Shown: in pieces, positions 33,101 to 44,659 of the stretch
Layout of the letters: each line of letters starts with the position of its first letter
Numbering within the stretch: the first letter of the stretch is position 1
Assembly (NCBI RefSeq): GCF_032854445.1
Contig: NC_088300.1
Coordinates: 45,563,682 to 45,627,681 of the forward strand
DNA: 64,000 bases
Direction: 5' to 3'
From: Liolophura sinensis
Taxonomy: Eukaryota; Mollusca; Polyplacophora; Chitonida; Chitonidae
Notes under the pieces: model-generated
Told to the model about the DNA's origin: nothing
Seen by the model: only the letters and a program-made list of their open reading frames with translations
Database searches by the model: none
Position numbers and translations under genes: made by a program

Positions 33101-35782
33101 ATGAGACTTATGAACTTTACCAGATTCACCATTTTCATAAACGATAAAAGTTTATTTTAGGGCCACAGTTTTTATGTACATGCCTACCTACCTGTAGAAT
33201 ATGAAGAGTATTGGGTTCCTCTGGCGATTTTGCCATTTTCCACATCTGTATCAGAACTAAGACCCTATGACACTGGCTGATGCATGTGCCTTCCTGTAAA
33301 GTGATGGGATGTTTTAACCATCCATGCAGACAGTGATTATCATCAGCTGAGTATTTGCTCAGCCAATCAGAGGGCTGCAGTGCCCACCCATAGCACACCG
33401 ATTGTATATCAAAGACCACTAGAGCGAGTTGGTACTGGAACACCCCACAGTGAAGTTTATTTACTACCATAGCTCAACATTTGCTAAGCCATTCACAGCG
33501 TTGGAATTGTTCACGGATTGCCGCATGCAATTCACAATTTGCACATTAAAATCCACGGCCTCAATTTTGTGCATGAACTCCCAACAATGACATCTTACAT
33601 CCAAGAATTTATTTAATTCACAAATAATAAGCAAGGGTAGATCTGTGTAAGTAGGGGCCTTCAGGGCAGAGGTGGTTAGCGTGCCAGTGCGGCGCGATGA
33701 TCCAGGAACTTCCCATCAATGCGGTCGCTATGAGCTAATGCTGCCCTCCTCTCTGGCCATACATGGTAAGCAACCTGCCAGGTACAATGTAAGCTCTGCC
33801 TGGTTCCTTCCCACCATATAATGCTGGCTGCGGTCGTATAAGTGAAATATTCTTGAGTATACCATGTAAAACACCAATCAAATAAATAAATAAATCTATG
33901 CAGAGCCTCAACTAAAGCTCGAGCTACTTGCCTTGTGACATTTATGGCCTCCTTTGGATAATGCTGGTAAACATTCCGCGCCTGTTACTTATAACCAGAT
34001 TCACAGAATTCGATTTTGTGAGATTGTGTGCGTTTATGTGTATCTCTATAGGTATAGGGGACCCGTCAAAGCACAAAGCCTGCATGTTGAACTAATGTAA
34101 TGTTTTGAAAAGGGTCTTTCATCCATCAGCCAAAACTGGCCTAGATGTATTATTGTCTGCCCCTTTTTTGTAAACGCTCTATCTCTTGAAGTCATTCAGG
34201 TCATCATGGGGTCATTTAAGTTATATTTTGTGATAGGTTTGTAAACATGATATAATTCTATAAACATATGCAAATCCTGATGAAGAATCCTATTCGTTTT
34301 CATTGACTTTCGGAGTCATAGGGCCAAAGCCTCCCTTGCCTTGTAAAGACACTGTCTCTGGCAACTCTGCAAATGTCCATGGGGAATTTGTGCTTTATTG
34401 ATGCTTTATTTACTAGACATTTAACGTTTAATTACTCTGTACACATGGATTTGTACAGAGGCAAATTTGTTCGAGAGTAACATAACTTTTTTTTCGTGGG
34501 TGTCTCTGCGAAGTGACATTAAAGTAGAATTTCTAATTGTTGTTTCTATCCCAGTTGAGGTTTCTATTTCATGTATTATTGTCCCGGGTTGTTCTCTATA
34601 TTTTTCAGGAACTGGAGCTTTAGTTGGGGCTGTGAAGGTAGCTGCTCAACGCCAGCCTGTCATTCTCGGAAAACCCAGCAAACACATGTATGAAGTACTA
34701 CAGGGCGCCTTTAACCTGGATCCATCACGCACTCTTATGGTGGGAGACACGTAGGTGGTCAATAAAATCTCACCAAGATTCTTTGAAACTTGTGATTTCC
34801 AGAGTAGATGTTTGGCGCATATTTACTGAATATTGAGTCACAACATGTTGAGGTTTAAGATAGAGCAAATCAGTTATTTATCATGTGGGCATTCAAAATG
34901 GTCTGTGGAGATTAATATATAAGATTCTGCTAACCTACGTTTTTTTTTAATTCTCTATGTCTGTATTGGAATATATTGATCTGATTTCAGTTTGATTATT
35001 AAACAACATCAGGTGACTTTGATGTTTTTTGTTTATCGACCCATACATAAGATTTGTCATGCCACCATACTTGTATGCTGTTTTTATTTCCTACATGTAG
35101 TTGCCTATTTAAAATAAATGAAAACCAGTCCATTTAAAATAAATGAAATTAATTCTATTTAAAATAAATGAAGTTAATTCTATTTAAAATAAATGACTTC
35201 AGGCTTAGTCAGAAAAATATGTGTCGCATATGAAAGAGTTTGTTGTTACTCCTATCACTTTGGTTTCTTCAACCCATTGAACTCAAGTAAATTATTCTGG
35301 AGAGAAAAGCTGGCGCCCTGGGAGTATGGAATACCATTTCATGAAATCTAATCATTTCATTAAACTACCCCTTGCTCGAACTCATTTGATACATTTTTCT
35401 TGCTAACGTCCCCTGTTTATTCAAAGTACTTGTGATTTCCAGAGTTAATCTGTGATGTGTGAGCTTACATAAGTTTCCTGAATGTTGAGTCATATTTTTA
35501 CGCATTGATTTTGCCTCAACACAACGTAAATCTGATCAGTCTTATGTAAGTGAAAAATCTTATTACAGTGTTACCTACATTATCATTGACAGGATAGACA
35601 CAGACATCCAGATGGCCCATAACTGTGGGTTAAAATCACTTCTAGTCCTGACAGGACAGTCAAATCTGGATGATGTTAAGGCAGCCGCCCAGAGTGCTGA
35701 GCAGAACGGGAAGACATGTGTACCGGACTTTTACCTCCAGAAACTCTCTGACCTGCTCACACTGCTGGACAATCAGTCCTGA
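27164..35782 (+). CDS. PGP: Phosphoglycolate/glycerol-3-phosphate phosphatase, copy 2
   Basis: HAD phosphatase of the PGP family, cytosolic, acting on 2-phosphoglycolate and glycerol-3-phosphate. Exons: 27164-27245, 29782-29849, 30281-30373, 30969-31106, 31267-31323, 31535-31681, 34609-34750, 35593-35782 (TGA). The first five exons have exactly the lengths and phases of copy 1, showing tandem duplication of the whole gene. Motif I is FDCDGVLW, motif II LMTNNSA, motif III lysine in LGKPSKHM, motif IV VGDTIDTDI. All catalytic residues are present. The expected length is about 305 residues. One G seems missing near 31591 in exon 6 (AAAG/CAGC, where copy 1 has AAAGGCTGC), which would stop translation early. 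Restoring it brings every later exon into phase. Exon 4 and the last exon are much closer to copy 1 than exons 2-3 are. An in-phase alternative last exon lies at 32495-32610. Confidence 0.9.
27724..28274. mobile_element. Possible solo LTR-like fossil in PGP copy 2 intron 1
   Basis: A block starting TGTGACGGC and ending CTGTTACA, about 550 bp. Its composition and TG...CA ends resemble a solo LTR. No matching second copy and no clear target duplication are visible, so the call is weak. It includes an open stretch at 27882-28214 that I do not treat as a gene. Confidence 0.3.
28606..29311. repeat. 0.7-kb imperfect palindrome in PGP copy 2 intron 1
   Basis: The left arm (28606-28901) and right arm (29009-29311) are reverse complements over about 300 bp each, around a loop of about 107 bp. 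Matching anchors include ATTTTGTACAGAAATCTTGA against TCAAGATTTCTGTACAAAAT, GATTAAATAG against CTATTTAATC, and GTCAAGCTTGTCTAGTG against CACTAGACAAGCTTGAC. Some outward similarity continues to about 29390. No coding capacity. It is probably a foldback transposon; as RNA it would form a long hairpin. Confidence 0.85.
32495..32610 (+). other. Candidate alternative terminal exon of PGP copy 2
   Basis: A strong acceptor (TTTTTTTTCTGTCCTCCATTGCAG, cut at 32494/32495) opens a frame that continues exon 6 in the right phase (G then GC). It runs 37 codons, starting GTLYTLDYKFAECKLPREPQ, to TAA at 32608-32610. Use of this exon would replace the C-terminal HAD core, including motif III and IV residues. 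No poly(A) signal was seen nearby, and 37 open codons can occur by chance. Confidence 0.3.
33655..33893 (+). repeat. SINE family A copy in PGP copy 2 intron 6
   Basis: The head resembles GGGGCCTTCAGGGCAGAGGTGG. It then has CAATGCGGTCGCTATGAGC, GCTCTGCCTGGTTCC, ATAATGCTGGCTGCGGTCG and CTTGAGTATACC, with an AAATAAATAAAT tail. More diverged than the 17978 copy. Confidence 0.85.
35107..35196 (+). repeat. 25-bp tandem repeat, 4 copies
   Basis: ATTTAAAATAAATGAA starts at 35107, 35132, 35157 and 35182, an exact 25-bp spacing, in the last intron of PGP copy 2. Confidence 0.88.
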
Positions 35783-35789
35783 TGGGACA

Positions 35790-38473
35790 GCTACACAGCT
35801 TGGTTCTCTTTAGGTCAGGTCTGCAGTATGGCAGCCAGCATGCTTGCCAAACCCTTTTAACACAAGTAATAGAGCGTGAGTTATTTTAGGAAGAGGGGTG
35901 GAAATTTAATACACCTATACAACCAGACATTTTTTCTTTGATACTAAGTAACTCTGTAAATCAACTTTTATTCAGCAATTCTTATGGCACAATGGAATGC
36001 GCCAGGCTAGAACAATGAGTAAAACTCACGATTTTACACTTTCTAGCACTTCGTATCCCAGATGAGAACGAAAGTTCAAAACTGCAGTTCCAATACAATG
36101 ATGTATAAACGTGACAAATGTACATTTCTACACTGTTTTGTATGTCTACCGGGTGACTTTTATCTATAGTATGTGTGATATGATTCAACTGGCAGCATTC
36201 AGTCACTTTCTTGCATGACACGCATACTCAGGAACTGCGGTTATCTTATATTTTTATATATTATTAGATTATTTACAGGAATGTTTTAAAACCTTCTACA
36301 CATTTAGAATTCTATGACTCTTTTAGGCCACTTATTTTAATGGCCACTTAATGAAAGGACATGTTTACGTAACCTACTTAATTTATAAGTAGGTTATTTT
36401 GTGAAACTCTAATATTAAACTCGACAAAGTGATTGATACAGGTCTATTTAGAACTGTATTTTATCTTGTGTAACTTAATTAGGATGTATGTTATGGTGTG
36501 TGTTACAGTATACATGTACCTGAGCGAAACATTGCGATTACAGCATTTTACCTTGCAATGTTACGTCTACTGTGTAAAATAAACAAGTCGTTAAACCCAC
36601 AAGCATTCAAAACTACAGATATTTTATATGCCCGACTGTAAAAGCCCTGGAACACAGCATTTGTGAAGGCAAGTATTTCTGGCAGGCTGCATGACAATAT
36701 TGGATAGAAATGAGAGTGCCAGCAAGTCAATATATGCCGACAATCTGGGTCACCTCCATGATTCTAAGCTAACTTCTCGTACACTGGAGCATAAATCATG
36801 TCATAAATCGTTAGTACATGGCAAGCCGGACATCCAGCTCCCCATGGTGTCAGTTTGCTTTTCATCACTGCACACTTCACTTTTCTCGAAGCAGCGACTT
36901 CTTTTAAGAGGGTACAAAAGCATGTAAAAGGATTCCCCAGAAACGTATACGCATTTTGTCTATAATTATATTTTAGCATATGTAGCTGTTTTTATTTTCC
37001 TTAACTATTACAGTATTGGCATGAATGTGCATGCTCACAATGGCCGCAGGCCGCGTACAGTCCCATACAGAGTCTGGGCTGCAAAAAAGTCAGCACCAGA
37101 TAACGTCAGTGTCAATGAAAATCCTAGCTGGGATTAAATACGCTTTAATCGCTGTGGTTTGTCAGGAAAAGACGACTTACTTCTATGTTTTTGTTGTGTT
37201 TTGTGATTTGATTTGTGTTTAACGCTATTCAGATATATTCATCCTCAAGAGCTTTTCGCTTATGTATATGTTGCTTGACAGTTTAATGGGACAAAAAAGG
37301 AAGTGCCGTATACAAATCATCATACAAACTATAACCATTTTTCATTCCAAAATAGGCTTTAGAGATGTACCTACTGCCTCCGTTGAGATTACATCTCTGA
37401 TAGACTTGGGCGCCATACATTTTACAACAGCGAGGCTCGTGGATTACGTCACCTGATCTGAGATGACTACTTTCACCTTACAACTGAAACCGATGGCGAA
37501 CACACCGAGCTGTTGAGCAGTCGGCTGTTTACAGGCTTCGTGGGTATAATTATCATCTCCGTCCGTGCTCAAGCTGAACCGTGGCAATTTAAATATATTT
37601 ACACACTTTCCACTTGATTATGCATAACAGAATTCACAGGGAATACTACAATACTTATCGTGAGTTCTCAGTGTTCTCGACGCTGGATGACCCAAGGCAT
37701 AAGCTGATATTCAAGACATTTACCATACCCAGTCGATTAAACTGTAATGACATCTCTTTTCTTATGTGCCGCACGAAGAGCGATGACCTGCTTTGTCTCT
37801 AACTCTACAGAAAGGCCACCGTTGGCCATTCAGATGCAGGTAGTTGCTTGATTTGATACCATTTATACTGATTTATACTCAAGGAATCTAAAAATACTTA
37901 TTAAATATCTGATATTCCTCTATCGACAATTATCAATTTGGGGGGAAAATACAGGAGCCTTCTCTCGGTACCGTACGATCACGTAGAAAGCTGCGTGATC
38001 TCGAATGACCATTTCTCAGAAGCAGTTTAGTTTCGGTTTTGAGAGATAGGCCTACTGACTCATACATCAGAATTAGGTCGCGTCGCTGTGTGACGCTATA
38101 CACTCAGGCCCTACATATATCTTCTACTCTTCTGCTCGGTGTTATACGGTACTGCAATATCCAGCATATCGTCCTCAAGTAGGTAATTGGATTTGAGACC
38201 ATAGACGGTTACCTGGTAGGTATACACTTTTATATGGTTTTAAGCAATTTTACGAAAAATACTGGAACTTTGTTGACTAAACAGTGTATGTATATATGTG
38301 GTGTGTAGACTTATTTTTGACATACATGTAGACCTATGCATATGCATAATATAGTCGGAACAAAACTATACTGTCACCATTTCACGTTGTGCAGAGTTTC
38401 CTTCGGAACCGGCTTTAACTCGATGTGATCAGGAAGCTAGTCACACTGGTCACAAATGGACAGCTGTCCTCAA
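35790..38473. other. Intergenic between PGP copy 2 and the DM9 genes
   Basis: The first part is presumably PGP copy 2 3' UTR; an ATTAAA lies near 36414. The rest shows no gene. A small perfect hairpin, GATCACG/CGTGATC with a 10-nt loop, is near 37977. Confidence 0.45.
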
Positions 38474-38481
38474 AGACCTAG

Positions 38482-38749
38482 GGGGCCTCCGTGGCTCAGT
38501 CGGTTAGCGCGCTAGCGCAGCGTAATGAACCAGGAGCCTCTCACCAATGCGGTCGCTGTGAGTTCAAGTCCAGCTCATGCTGGCTTCCTCTCCGGCCGTA
38601 AGTGGGACGGTCTGGCAACAACCTGCGGATGGTCGTGGGTTTCCCCCGGGCTCTGCCCGGTTTCCACCCACCATAATGCTGGCCACCGTCGTATAAGTGA
38701 AATATTCTTGAGTACGGTGTAAAACACCAATCAAAAAAAAAAAAATCAC
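38482..38749 (+). repeat. SINE family A, full length, with target-site duplication
   Basis: GGGGCCTCCGTGGCTCAGTC head, GAGTTCAAGTCCAGCTCATG B-box region, CTTGAGTACGGTG, AAACACCAATC and poly-A tail. An 8-bp duplication AGACCTAG lies at 38474-38481 and 38750-38757. Very similar to the 17978 copy, so both are probably young. Confidence 0.94.
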
Positions 38750-38830
38750 AGACCTAGCTTCCTGAACTATTTTAATCTGCCAGTACGTCAAGCAGTGGAG
38801 CAGCGGCTCACGTGAATCACTTTCTGACAG

Positions 38831-39080
38831 TCAGTAGGGGAGAGTGGGGCAAAACGGACCACTTAACTTCAGAACCGTTGATATAAGAAAATCGAACGTT
38901 GTATACCCTTTAATAGGCTGGATATCAAAAATACGACCAGGTAATTGAAGATAAGTTACTAATGCTTATCAAAGAGCAGAAAATAGTAGGAAAAATTGAA
39001 ATAGTTTGAGATTTTTAAACTGACAGTTTTGCTCCATAGGGTGGGGTAAAACGGACCAACTGTGTCGTTTTACCCCATCA
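38831..39080. mobile_element. MITE-like element with GGGGYAAAACGGACCA ends
   Basis: The left end has GAGTGGGGCAAAACGGACCA and the right end has TCGTTTTACCCCATC in inverted orientation. A further direct copy, GGGGTAAAACGGACCA, lies just inside at about 39043. About 250 bp with no coding capacity. Confidence 0.5.
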
Positions 39081-39175
39081 GCAATATATGACGCATAGAG
39101 CAGTACACCAGTCACTAACTGTGCAAATCTGTCATCTGGAATTAATACTTATATTTGTGTTCGCGTAAGTATACA

Positions 39176-39542
39176 TTGGTTGATTGATTGATTGGTGTTT
39201 TACGCCGTACTTGGCGGTGGATCAGTAGTTGTGGGTCACCCCGGGTGAAGGAAAACCCAGGTAAAACACCAACCACTGGTAAGTCACTGAAACTTCCCCA
39301 CATGAATATCAGTGGTGGAGGGCAAGACTCCTCCAACGAGAGCAGCTTGTTTTTACCGTCAATTTACCGTTTTTACTGTACTAATAGCGCGTTGTCGTTC
39401 ACCTCGCCACAAAGGCCCCGAGAAAATCACCAATTCACCTGCCTGAGGTGGAATCTGAAATTCTGAGCGTATCAGTGGCGGGGCGCAAACCCGTGAACCC
39501 TCGCTCCTGAGTCCACGACCTTAACCATTGCGCTACTGTCCG
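39176..39542 (-). repeat. SINE family C, minus strand
   Basis: The left end is TTGATTGATTGGTGTTTTAC then GCCGTACTTGG, the same tail sequence as family A. The body is different (CACCCCGGGTGAAGGAAAAC, CACCAATTCACCTGCC). The right end read on the minus strand is tRNA-like: AGTAGCGCAATGGTTAAGG (A-box-like) and GAGGGTTCACGGGTTTG (B-box-like). Confidence 0.85.
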
Positions 39543-39685
39543 CTAGCTCATAAGTGTACATCAGTACTTGCAAACGAATAAAACGGAAATGACATAAAAA
39601 CGACAAGAAAAATTGATTTTATTCACATTTCATTAAACAGACTTGTGTTGGGGCGATATACATGCATATTATCTGATGGTAATGA

Positions 39686-40490
39686 CTAGTTGCATAGGTC
39701 ACAAACAAATTCATTCTGGCTGTCATCGATCCCAGCACAAGCCGTGTGCGCCCATTGTAGACAGGTCATGCACTGAATCATCAGCACAGTAAATACACGC
39801 GGTGTCGTTGTCTAAGTCAGCCTCAGTGGCACTCTTTTTCTTTTAGATAGAGTAGATTTGTTGCTCTGGTTCTGCTTTCCTTTAGGTAGCGTTGGAGTTT
39901 CGGCTCTCAGCTGTAACTGCCTTATGTGAACTGCTCGTTAAAATGAAGTTTTTCCGCGACAAGTGTTCCTCCTGTTTGGTCTGTCTGAGGCTTTGGGGAG
40001 AGGCGAGATATCAAAGGGTGACATATAGCCTGCAGACTGAGTTGATGGTGCCGAAGGATTCAGTTGACCGGTTTACTGGTTTGAGGTTGCAGGGCGAGGT
40101 TCTATGGCCTGGATGGCTTGTACTGTCTCCGATGCCGAAGGACTCAGTTGACCGACTTGTTGATTTATTTATTTATTTATTTATTTGGTGTTTTACGCCG
40201 CACTCAAGAATGTTTCAGTTGTACGACGGCGGCCGGCATCATGGTGGGAAGAAACCGGGCAGAGCCCGGGGGAAACCCACGACCATCCGCAGGTTGCTGA
40301 AAGACCTTCCCACTTTCTGTGTTTTCTGTGTTTCCCGATTTCTTTCCTGAAAGGATTTGGAATGTCTGACCACTATCTGATAAGCTAAGCTTCTCACACT
40401 GGCAGTAGTAAGCCCAAACATCCTCTCTTCCATACATGCGATGTACTCCATCAGCTCTTTTTCCAGCTGTGGGGGAAATGTGGCCTGTTG
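39686..40490 (-). pseudogene. pogo/Tigger-like transposase remnant, interrupted by a SINE
   Basis: Read on the minus strand, 40486-40316 encodes a CENP-B/pogo-type helix-turn-helix start (QLEKELMEYIACMEERMFGL, then ASVRSLAYQIVVRHS). A family A SINE at 40162-40312 follows. After it comes a linker (PFDISPLPKA, a phrase typical just before the C-terminus of these proteins) and a PHD-like zinc finger: CIYC, QCMTCLQWAHTACAG and CDLCN with a stop at 39686. The zinc-finger halves are in different frames. The DDE catalytic core is not present between the two parts, so this is a non-autonomous remnant. Confidence 0.75.
40162..40312 (-). repeat. SINE family A copy, partial, inside the pogo-like remnant
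   Basis: TTTATTTATTTGGTGTTTTA at the left, then CGCCGCACTCAAG, CGGCGGCCGGCATCATGGTG and GGGGGAAACCCACGACCATC. It stops at GACCTTCCCAC before the tRNA-like part. The insertion is younger than the transposase it splits. Confidence 0.9.
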
Positions 40491-40519
40491 AAATGAAGAG
40501 ATAATAACAAAAATTCAAT

Positions 40520-41595
40520 TTATTTATTTATTTATCTATTTACTTATTTATTCATCTATCTATTTATCACTTTTTACATGTTAAAAGAAATAAAATGATA
40601 CTTCAAAAATTTAAAAACCCGATGAAATTCTACTTAGATGCCATTTTCCGTTTAAATAAACCCTGTTATATGGCATCTTACAAAGCATTTAGTGATAACA
40701 CAATGTTGCTATAACCAATGAGATTAAGAGTCAGAGAATGTTTATATACAGGACAAATTATTGTTCCTGATTAAAGCAAAAAAGAATAACGTTTTTAATT
40801 GTATTTGTTACAAAGAAAAACAGACCTATTTACCTTCTATCTTCCAATCACTTTTGAAGATCCAGTAGCATACTGATTCTGATTCTTTGACCGTCTGATT
40901 AGCGTTGTTTTGGGAACTCCCACTCTCCCCTAAACGTGGTCAACCAACGGCCATACTTGGAGCCGGGTGCGGGTTGCGGGGCGCGGGGCTGGGGTGCTTC
41001 AGTGGCTTTAATTTTTTGCTATTTTTCTTGGGCGGCCCTTTACATGAATTGCCGGACCCTCGCCCAATTTCATACTTACGAACTTAGGCCCGATCTGCAC
41101 TACATGGGGAAATGACATTCGTTCGCTGTATGTAAAAACGTTTTCCAGTATTGTATACTCTAGTATTGTGAAAAAGATACCTGAAAGAAAAGGACGAAAA
41201 ACCGCTCCGGGTGTCTATGAGCAAAATATATAGACGATTTGAAGATGCATATCACAGTTTAACATAGCCTACACCATATTTAGGGTTTCAAGTGTTTGGC
41301 TTGAAACTGTAGTGAAATCTTTAGGTTTATTAGGAGTATAAGTTGGTCGTATTTATTTCATAAAAAGTATAATTTTATCGCAAACTGCTATCAAAGTGAG
41401 AAAAAACGCAACTTCCCGCATATTTTCGGGTCTCAAAATTGGGAAGTTTGTATCTCCTTAGCAAATAATTCTACGTATATTGGGATTGTATAATTCGATC
41501 TTTCGCTGCACCCATACAAAACTGATTTAACCAGAAATGAGATGATTGACGTCTTTCGAGGCTCCATCACCCGACAAATCCTTTATTTTTTGCAG
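40520..41595. other. Upstream region of DM9 gene A
   Basis: TTTATTTATC-type simple sequence at 40520-40570, then unique AT-rich sequence. A noncoding first exon of DM9 gene A is expected somewhere here or further upstream, but I could not pick it. Confidence 0.45.
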
Positions 41596-41608
41596 AACCT
41601 ACAGTAGC

Positions 41609-42052
41609 ATGGCGGGTTACCATTTCAACCTTGTTCGGAGCGCGGGCCATCCACCGAACCGAGCTGTCCAGCTTGGAACACAAACCGACGGAGCGGGCCA
41701 ACTATGGAGTGCTGTGGCTCACACCCAATGGGGAGATATACCTGGCAAGGCCAGAGGGAACACTTGCTGGTACTCCTACAATGGAAAGGAGCATTACACC
41801 AACGTATTCTCCTGGATTGTTCCTCGGCATCCGGCCCCAATGACCCTGGTGATGAACAACGGAACTGGACCCCCGTACAACGCTCTGCAAGTTGGCAACC
41901 AGACGGACGGGGCAGGGTCATTGTGGGCGGCCATTGCTATCTCAGACCAGTGGGGAACCATTCCGGGCAAGGCTAAAGGAAATACATGCTGGTTTCCGTA
42001 CAACGGTAAAGAGAACGAAACTTCCAGATTTTATTGGGTTTGCCACCAGTAA
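41609..42052 (+). CDS. DM9-repeat protein A (lectin-like)
   Basis: 147-residue protein made of two DM9 repeats and nothing else. DM9 proteins of this layout in bivalves are mannose-binding recognition proteins, so a secreted-less or membrane-associated lectin role in immunity or cell recognition is inferred. Each repeat carries the G-x-IPGK-x-x-G-x-x-CW core: GDIPGKARGNTCW in the first, GTIPGKAKGNTCW in the second, each preceded by QLWSAVA or SLWAAIA. There is no signal peptide. I start at the ATG at 41609 because a good acceptor (TTATTTTTTGCAG) ends at 41595; the open frame upstream of it is probably intronic. The coding region is one exon, with AATAAA at 42298. It is paired with gene B 5 kb downstream on the same strand. 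Confidence 0.93.
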   Translation: MAGYHFNLVRSAGHPPNRAVQLGTQTDGAGQLWSAVAHTQWGDIPGKARGNTCWYSYNGKEHYTNVFSWIVPRHPAPMTLVMNNGTGPPYNALQVGNQTDGAGSLWAAIAISDQWGTIPGKAKGNTCWFPYNGKENETSRFYWVCHQ

Positions 42053-42297
42053 AAATGAATTCACAAATTTTATGCCCCATTTCAAGTTATTCTGCGGAGG
42101 GATTTCTGTAAACAGGACTCCATTCTCACTATGCTCCCAGTTCCATGAATAATACGGCTTACACCTGTTAAAAGTTAAACGGACTGTGAATTTGTCACTC
42201 AGCGCATTTGAATGCGACGATATCTTTGCAGAATTTTGAATCTCATTTGTACACTCCTATCACGTGTATTTGAGAAAAATTGTATTCCTTCCTTTTA

Positions 42298-42303
42298 AAT
42301 AAA
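42298..42303 (+). promoter_or_regulatory. Poly(A) signal AATAAA of DM9 gene A
   Basis: AATAAA about 245 nt after the stop codon of DM9 gene A. Confidence 0.6.
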
Positions 42304-42319
42304 CCTAGTTCATATGTGA

Positions 42320-43255
42320 TGGTTTTACAAGCGTTTACTTGTTTATTTTTACCACACATTCAAAAAGATTTTGCTTTTAAATTATAATCACGCCTTACGG
42401 GCATTAAGGACACCTTTGCTGTATGTGTCATTATGCTGGTTACGTAGAGTCTTAACAGATACGTGCAGTGCAGCGATGAAACATATACTCATATTTCAGT
42501 CTATATTTCTATGTCTATATATGATATCATTTCTTGTAAACTAAGAAGCCTTTAGCCTCTTCAAAACTTTCACAAGCATTTAACTTACACCATATAGTAC
42601 ATTCTGCACAATAGGGATATTTGTCTGACAGGGCATACATAAAATTTTGCTACATTGTACTCTGCGTACAACGGAGATGTTGGTGTGATAGGACATACAG
42701 ATTGACCATATACTAGTATAGTACATTCTGCACAGTCTAGGGATATATGTGTGATAATGTTTCGGTTTGCCATTTCGTAGCATAACTGTTTTTGAATTAA
42801 AAACAAGGAAATAAAGTTTCAAGTAAAACTTAAGAAAGAAGTGCGCTTTTCTGAGTCAACCGCCAATATTCATTCTGTTTCAGCTTGAAACATGTACAGT
42901 GTCTCTTTCTAAAACACGAAGAGTTCAAAATATCACGCGGAAATTTGAACCATTTCTTACACTGTTAAATTAACTATCAGAACTGTTCATTGAACTAATG
43001 ACTGAAGATGGACTGGTGGTTTAGAAACTTGTTCTCTACTGACACATTTATAAGGCCACTTCCTTTAGCACTTCTGTTTTACTCTTCTTTTCCTATTATA
43101 AATAGGAAAACAAGCATGCGACCTATAAAGCTCCAGACATTCACTGAAGTAATGTATAGGTCATAAAAGCGAAAAATGATAGTCTAGCACAGTCACACCA
43201 AAAAAAAAAAAAAAAATACTGCAGCTTACCATTCGTTTTATTTTTTTTGATTTTT
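42320..43255. other. Intergenic between the DM9 genes, no gene seen
   Basis: A loose tandem repetition of TAGTACATTCTGCACA...GGGATAT followed by GTGTGATAGGACATAC occurs at about 42595-42760 (three irregular copies near 60-bp spacing). Confidence 0.5.
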
Positions 43256-43404
43256 TTTTTTTTGATTGGTGTTTTACGCCGTACTCAAGAATATTTCACT
43301 TATACAACGGCGGCCAGCATTATGGTGGGTGGAAACCGGGCACAGCCCGGGGGAAACTCACGACCATCCGCAGGATGCTGACAGACCTTCTCACGTACGG
43401 CCGC
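43256..43404 (-). repeat. SINE family A copy, partial, minus strand
   Basis: Poly-T then GATTGGTGTTTTACGCCGTA, CTCAAGAATATTTCACTTAT, GGCGGCCAGCATTATGGTGG, GCCCGGGGGAAAC and CACGTACGGCC. The tRNA-like head is absent. Confidence 0.93.
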
Positions 43405-44568
43405 CCATTTGTTTTTAAACAGATTGGAATTGTGTAGTTTATGCGACCATGCCTATTCTAATCATGATATTTCTCTTATGGTAATACACATATCAAAATA
43501 GTTACTACTGAGAGATGACCGTCTGTTGCTGCTGTTTGATGGCCCAACTTTAAGAGTCGGAGGTAAAAAAAATAATTTTTCTCCTTTACTTCTTTCTGTA
43601 CCCAATTTTTTTTCACCATATCATGTTTTTTTCTTCCCCAAATTTGAATCGAAGGGTAATAGAATCCTTTGTATTCGATACAACGCACTTCTTGGCATTG
43701 TGCCAAGTGTACATTATCTACGTCGCTAGATACCCCGATCACGCGACAGAAGCGTTTGACTTCTGGGCGGGTTTATTGTTGTTCTGTGGGTGGATCTTGC
43801 AGAAGGCGGGGTTTCTGTGATGGACGTTATGTCTGTGACAGGCCACCGTAATGAATCCAGTGTACGGAGTTATGTCACCAAACGGTCCAGTTCAAAACGC
43901 CGTGAAATCAGCAATATCCTGCATACTTCAAGTGTTATCAGAAAATGCTGAAAGTGAAAATGCCATTGAGTGAAATTACTCCCATGTCAGTCACACCACT
44001 CCCAGTGAAATGCCCCACGCTGTGGACTGTAATGTTACACGTAACAGTAGCACTACCATCCAAACTGCAAAATCCCAATTTTCAGTCACGCTTCAAAGTT
44101 TTGGAAGGTTGTTCAACAAAGCAACAATAAATAACAGAACAGTTCACATCAACTTCACATCCTCAGGATAGCGGACTGGCTGCAGGTCGTCCTTTTCAAC
44201 TCCCAATCCTTGTTTGATGTTTATCCGTGTTAAACTGTTTTTTTTTTTTTCTTCACAATGTTCAGTCCGTTTACTCATGTTTTATCTCCGCATATGCTAT
44301 TGTCTGTTGAGAAATTAACATTGAATTGAAAATGTGAACTGAAGTGTTCCATTTTTTCAGCATTCGTTACCCAGTGTTTATGAATTTGATACAGAATACA
44401 ACACGACCGCAAAGCATTTACACAAGCAAACCAAATAAAATTCAGTATCAAACTATTGTTAACCTAATTTTGTGTATTTGAATTTTTTTTCTTTTCGTAC
44501 GTTAGTCAAACTTTAATTACGTTTAAACAGTTGAACTCCCCACTTTTGTTATCGTTTTGCTGATGCCA

Positions 44569-44653
44569 GAGGTCTCCTTTAGCTCCGTCAGACAGAGTTT
44601 GGGAGAAATCTTTTGACCTGACGGAACTCTCGCTGCCAGTAACGAGAGACCTC
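44569..44653. repeat. Short imperfect hairpin, GAGGTCTC ends
   Basis: GAGGTCTC...TCCGTCAG on the left pairs with CTGACGGA...GAGACCTC on the right. The right arm has about 13 extra bases. No coding capacity. Confidence 0.5.
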
Positions 44654-44659
44654 CCCGAC

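Noticed and set aside
33135-33470. 111-codon minus-strand open frame in PGP copy 2 intron 6
   Set aside because: No recognisable motif and no supporting signals; it lies inside an intron of a plus-strand gene.
41546-41608. Upstream extension of the DM9 gene A frame
   Set aside because: The extension crosses a good splice acceptor at 41595 and is absent from gene B, so the ATG at 41609 is preferred.
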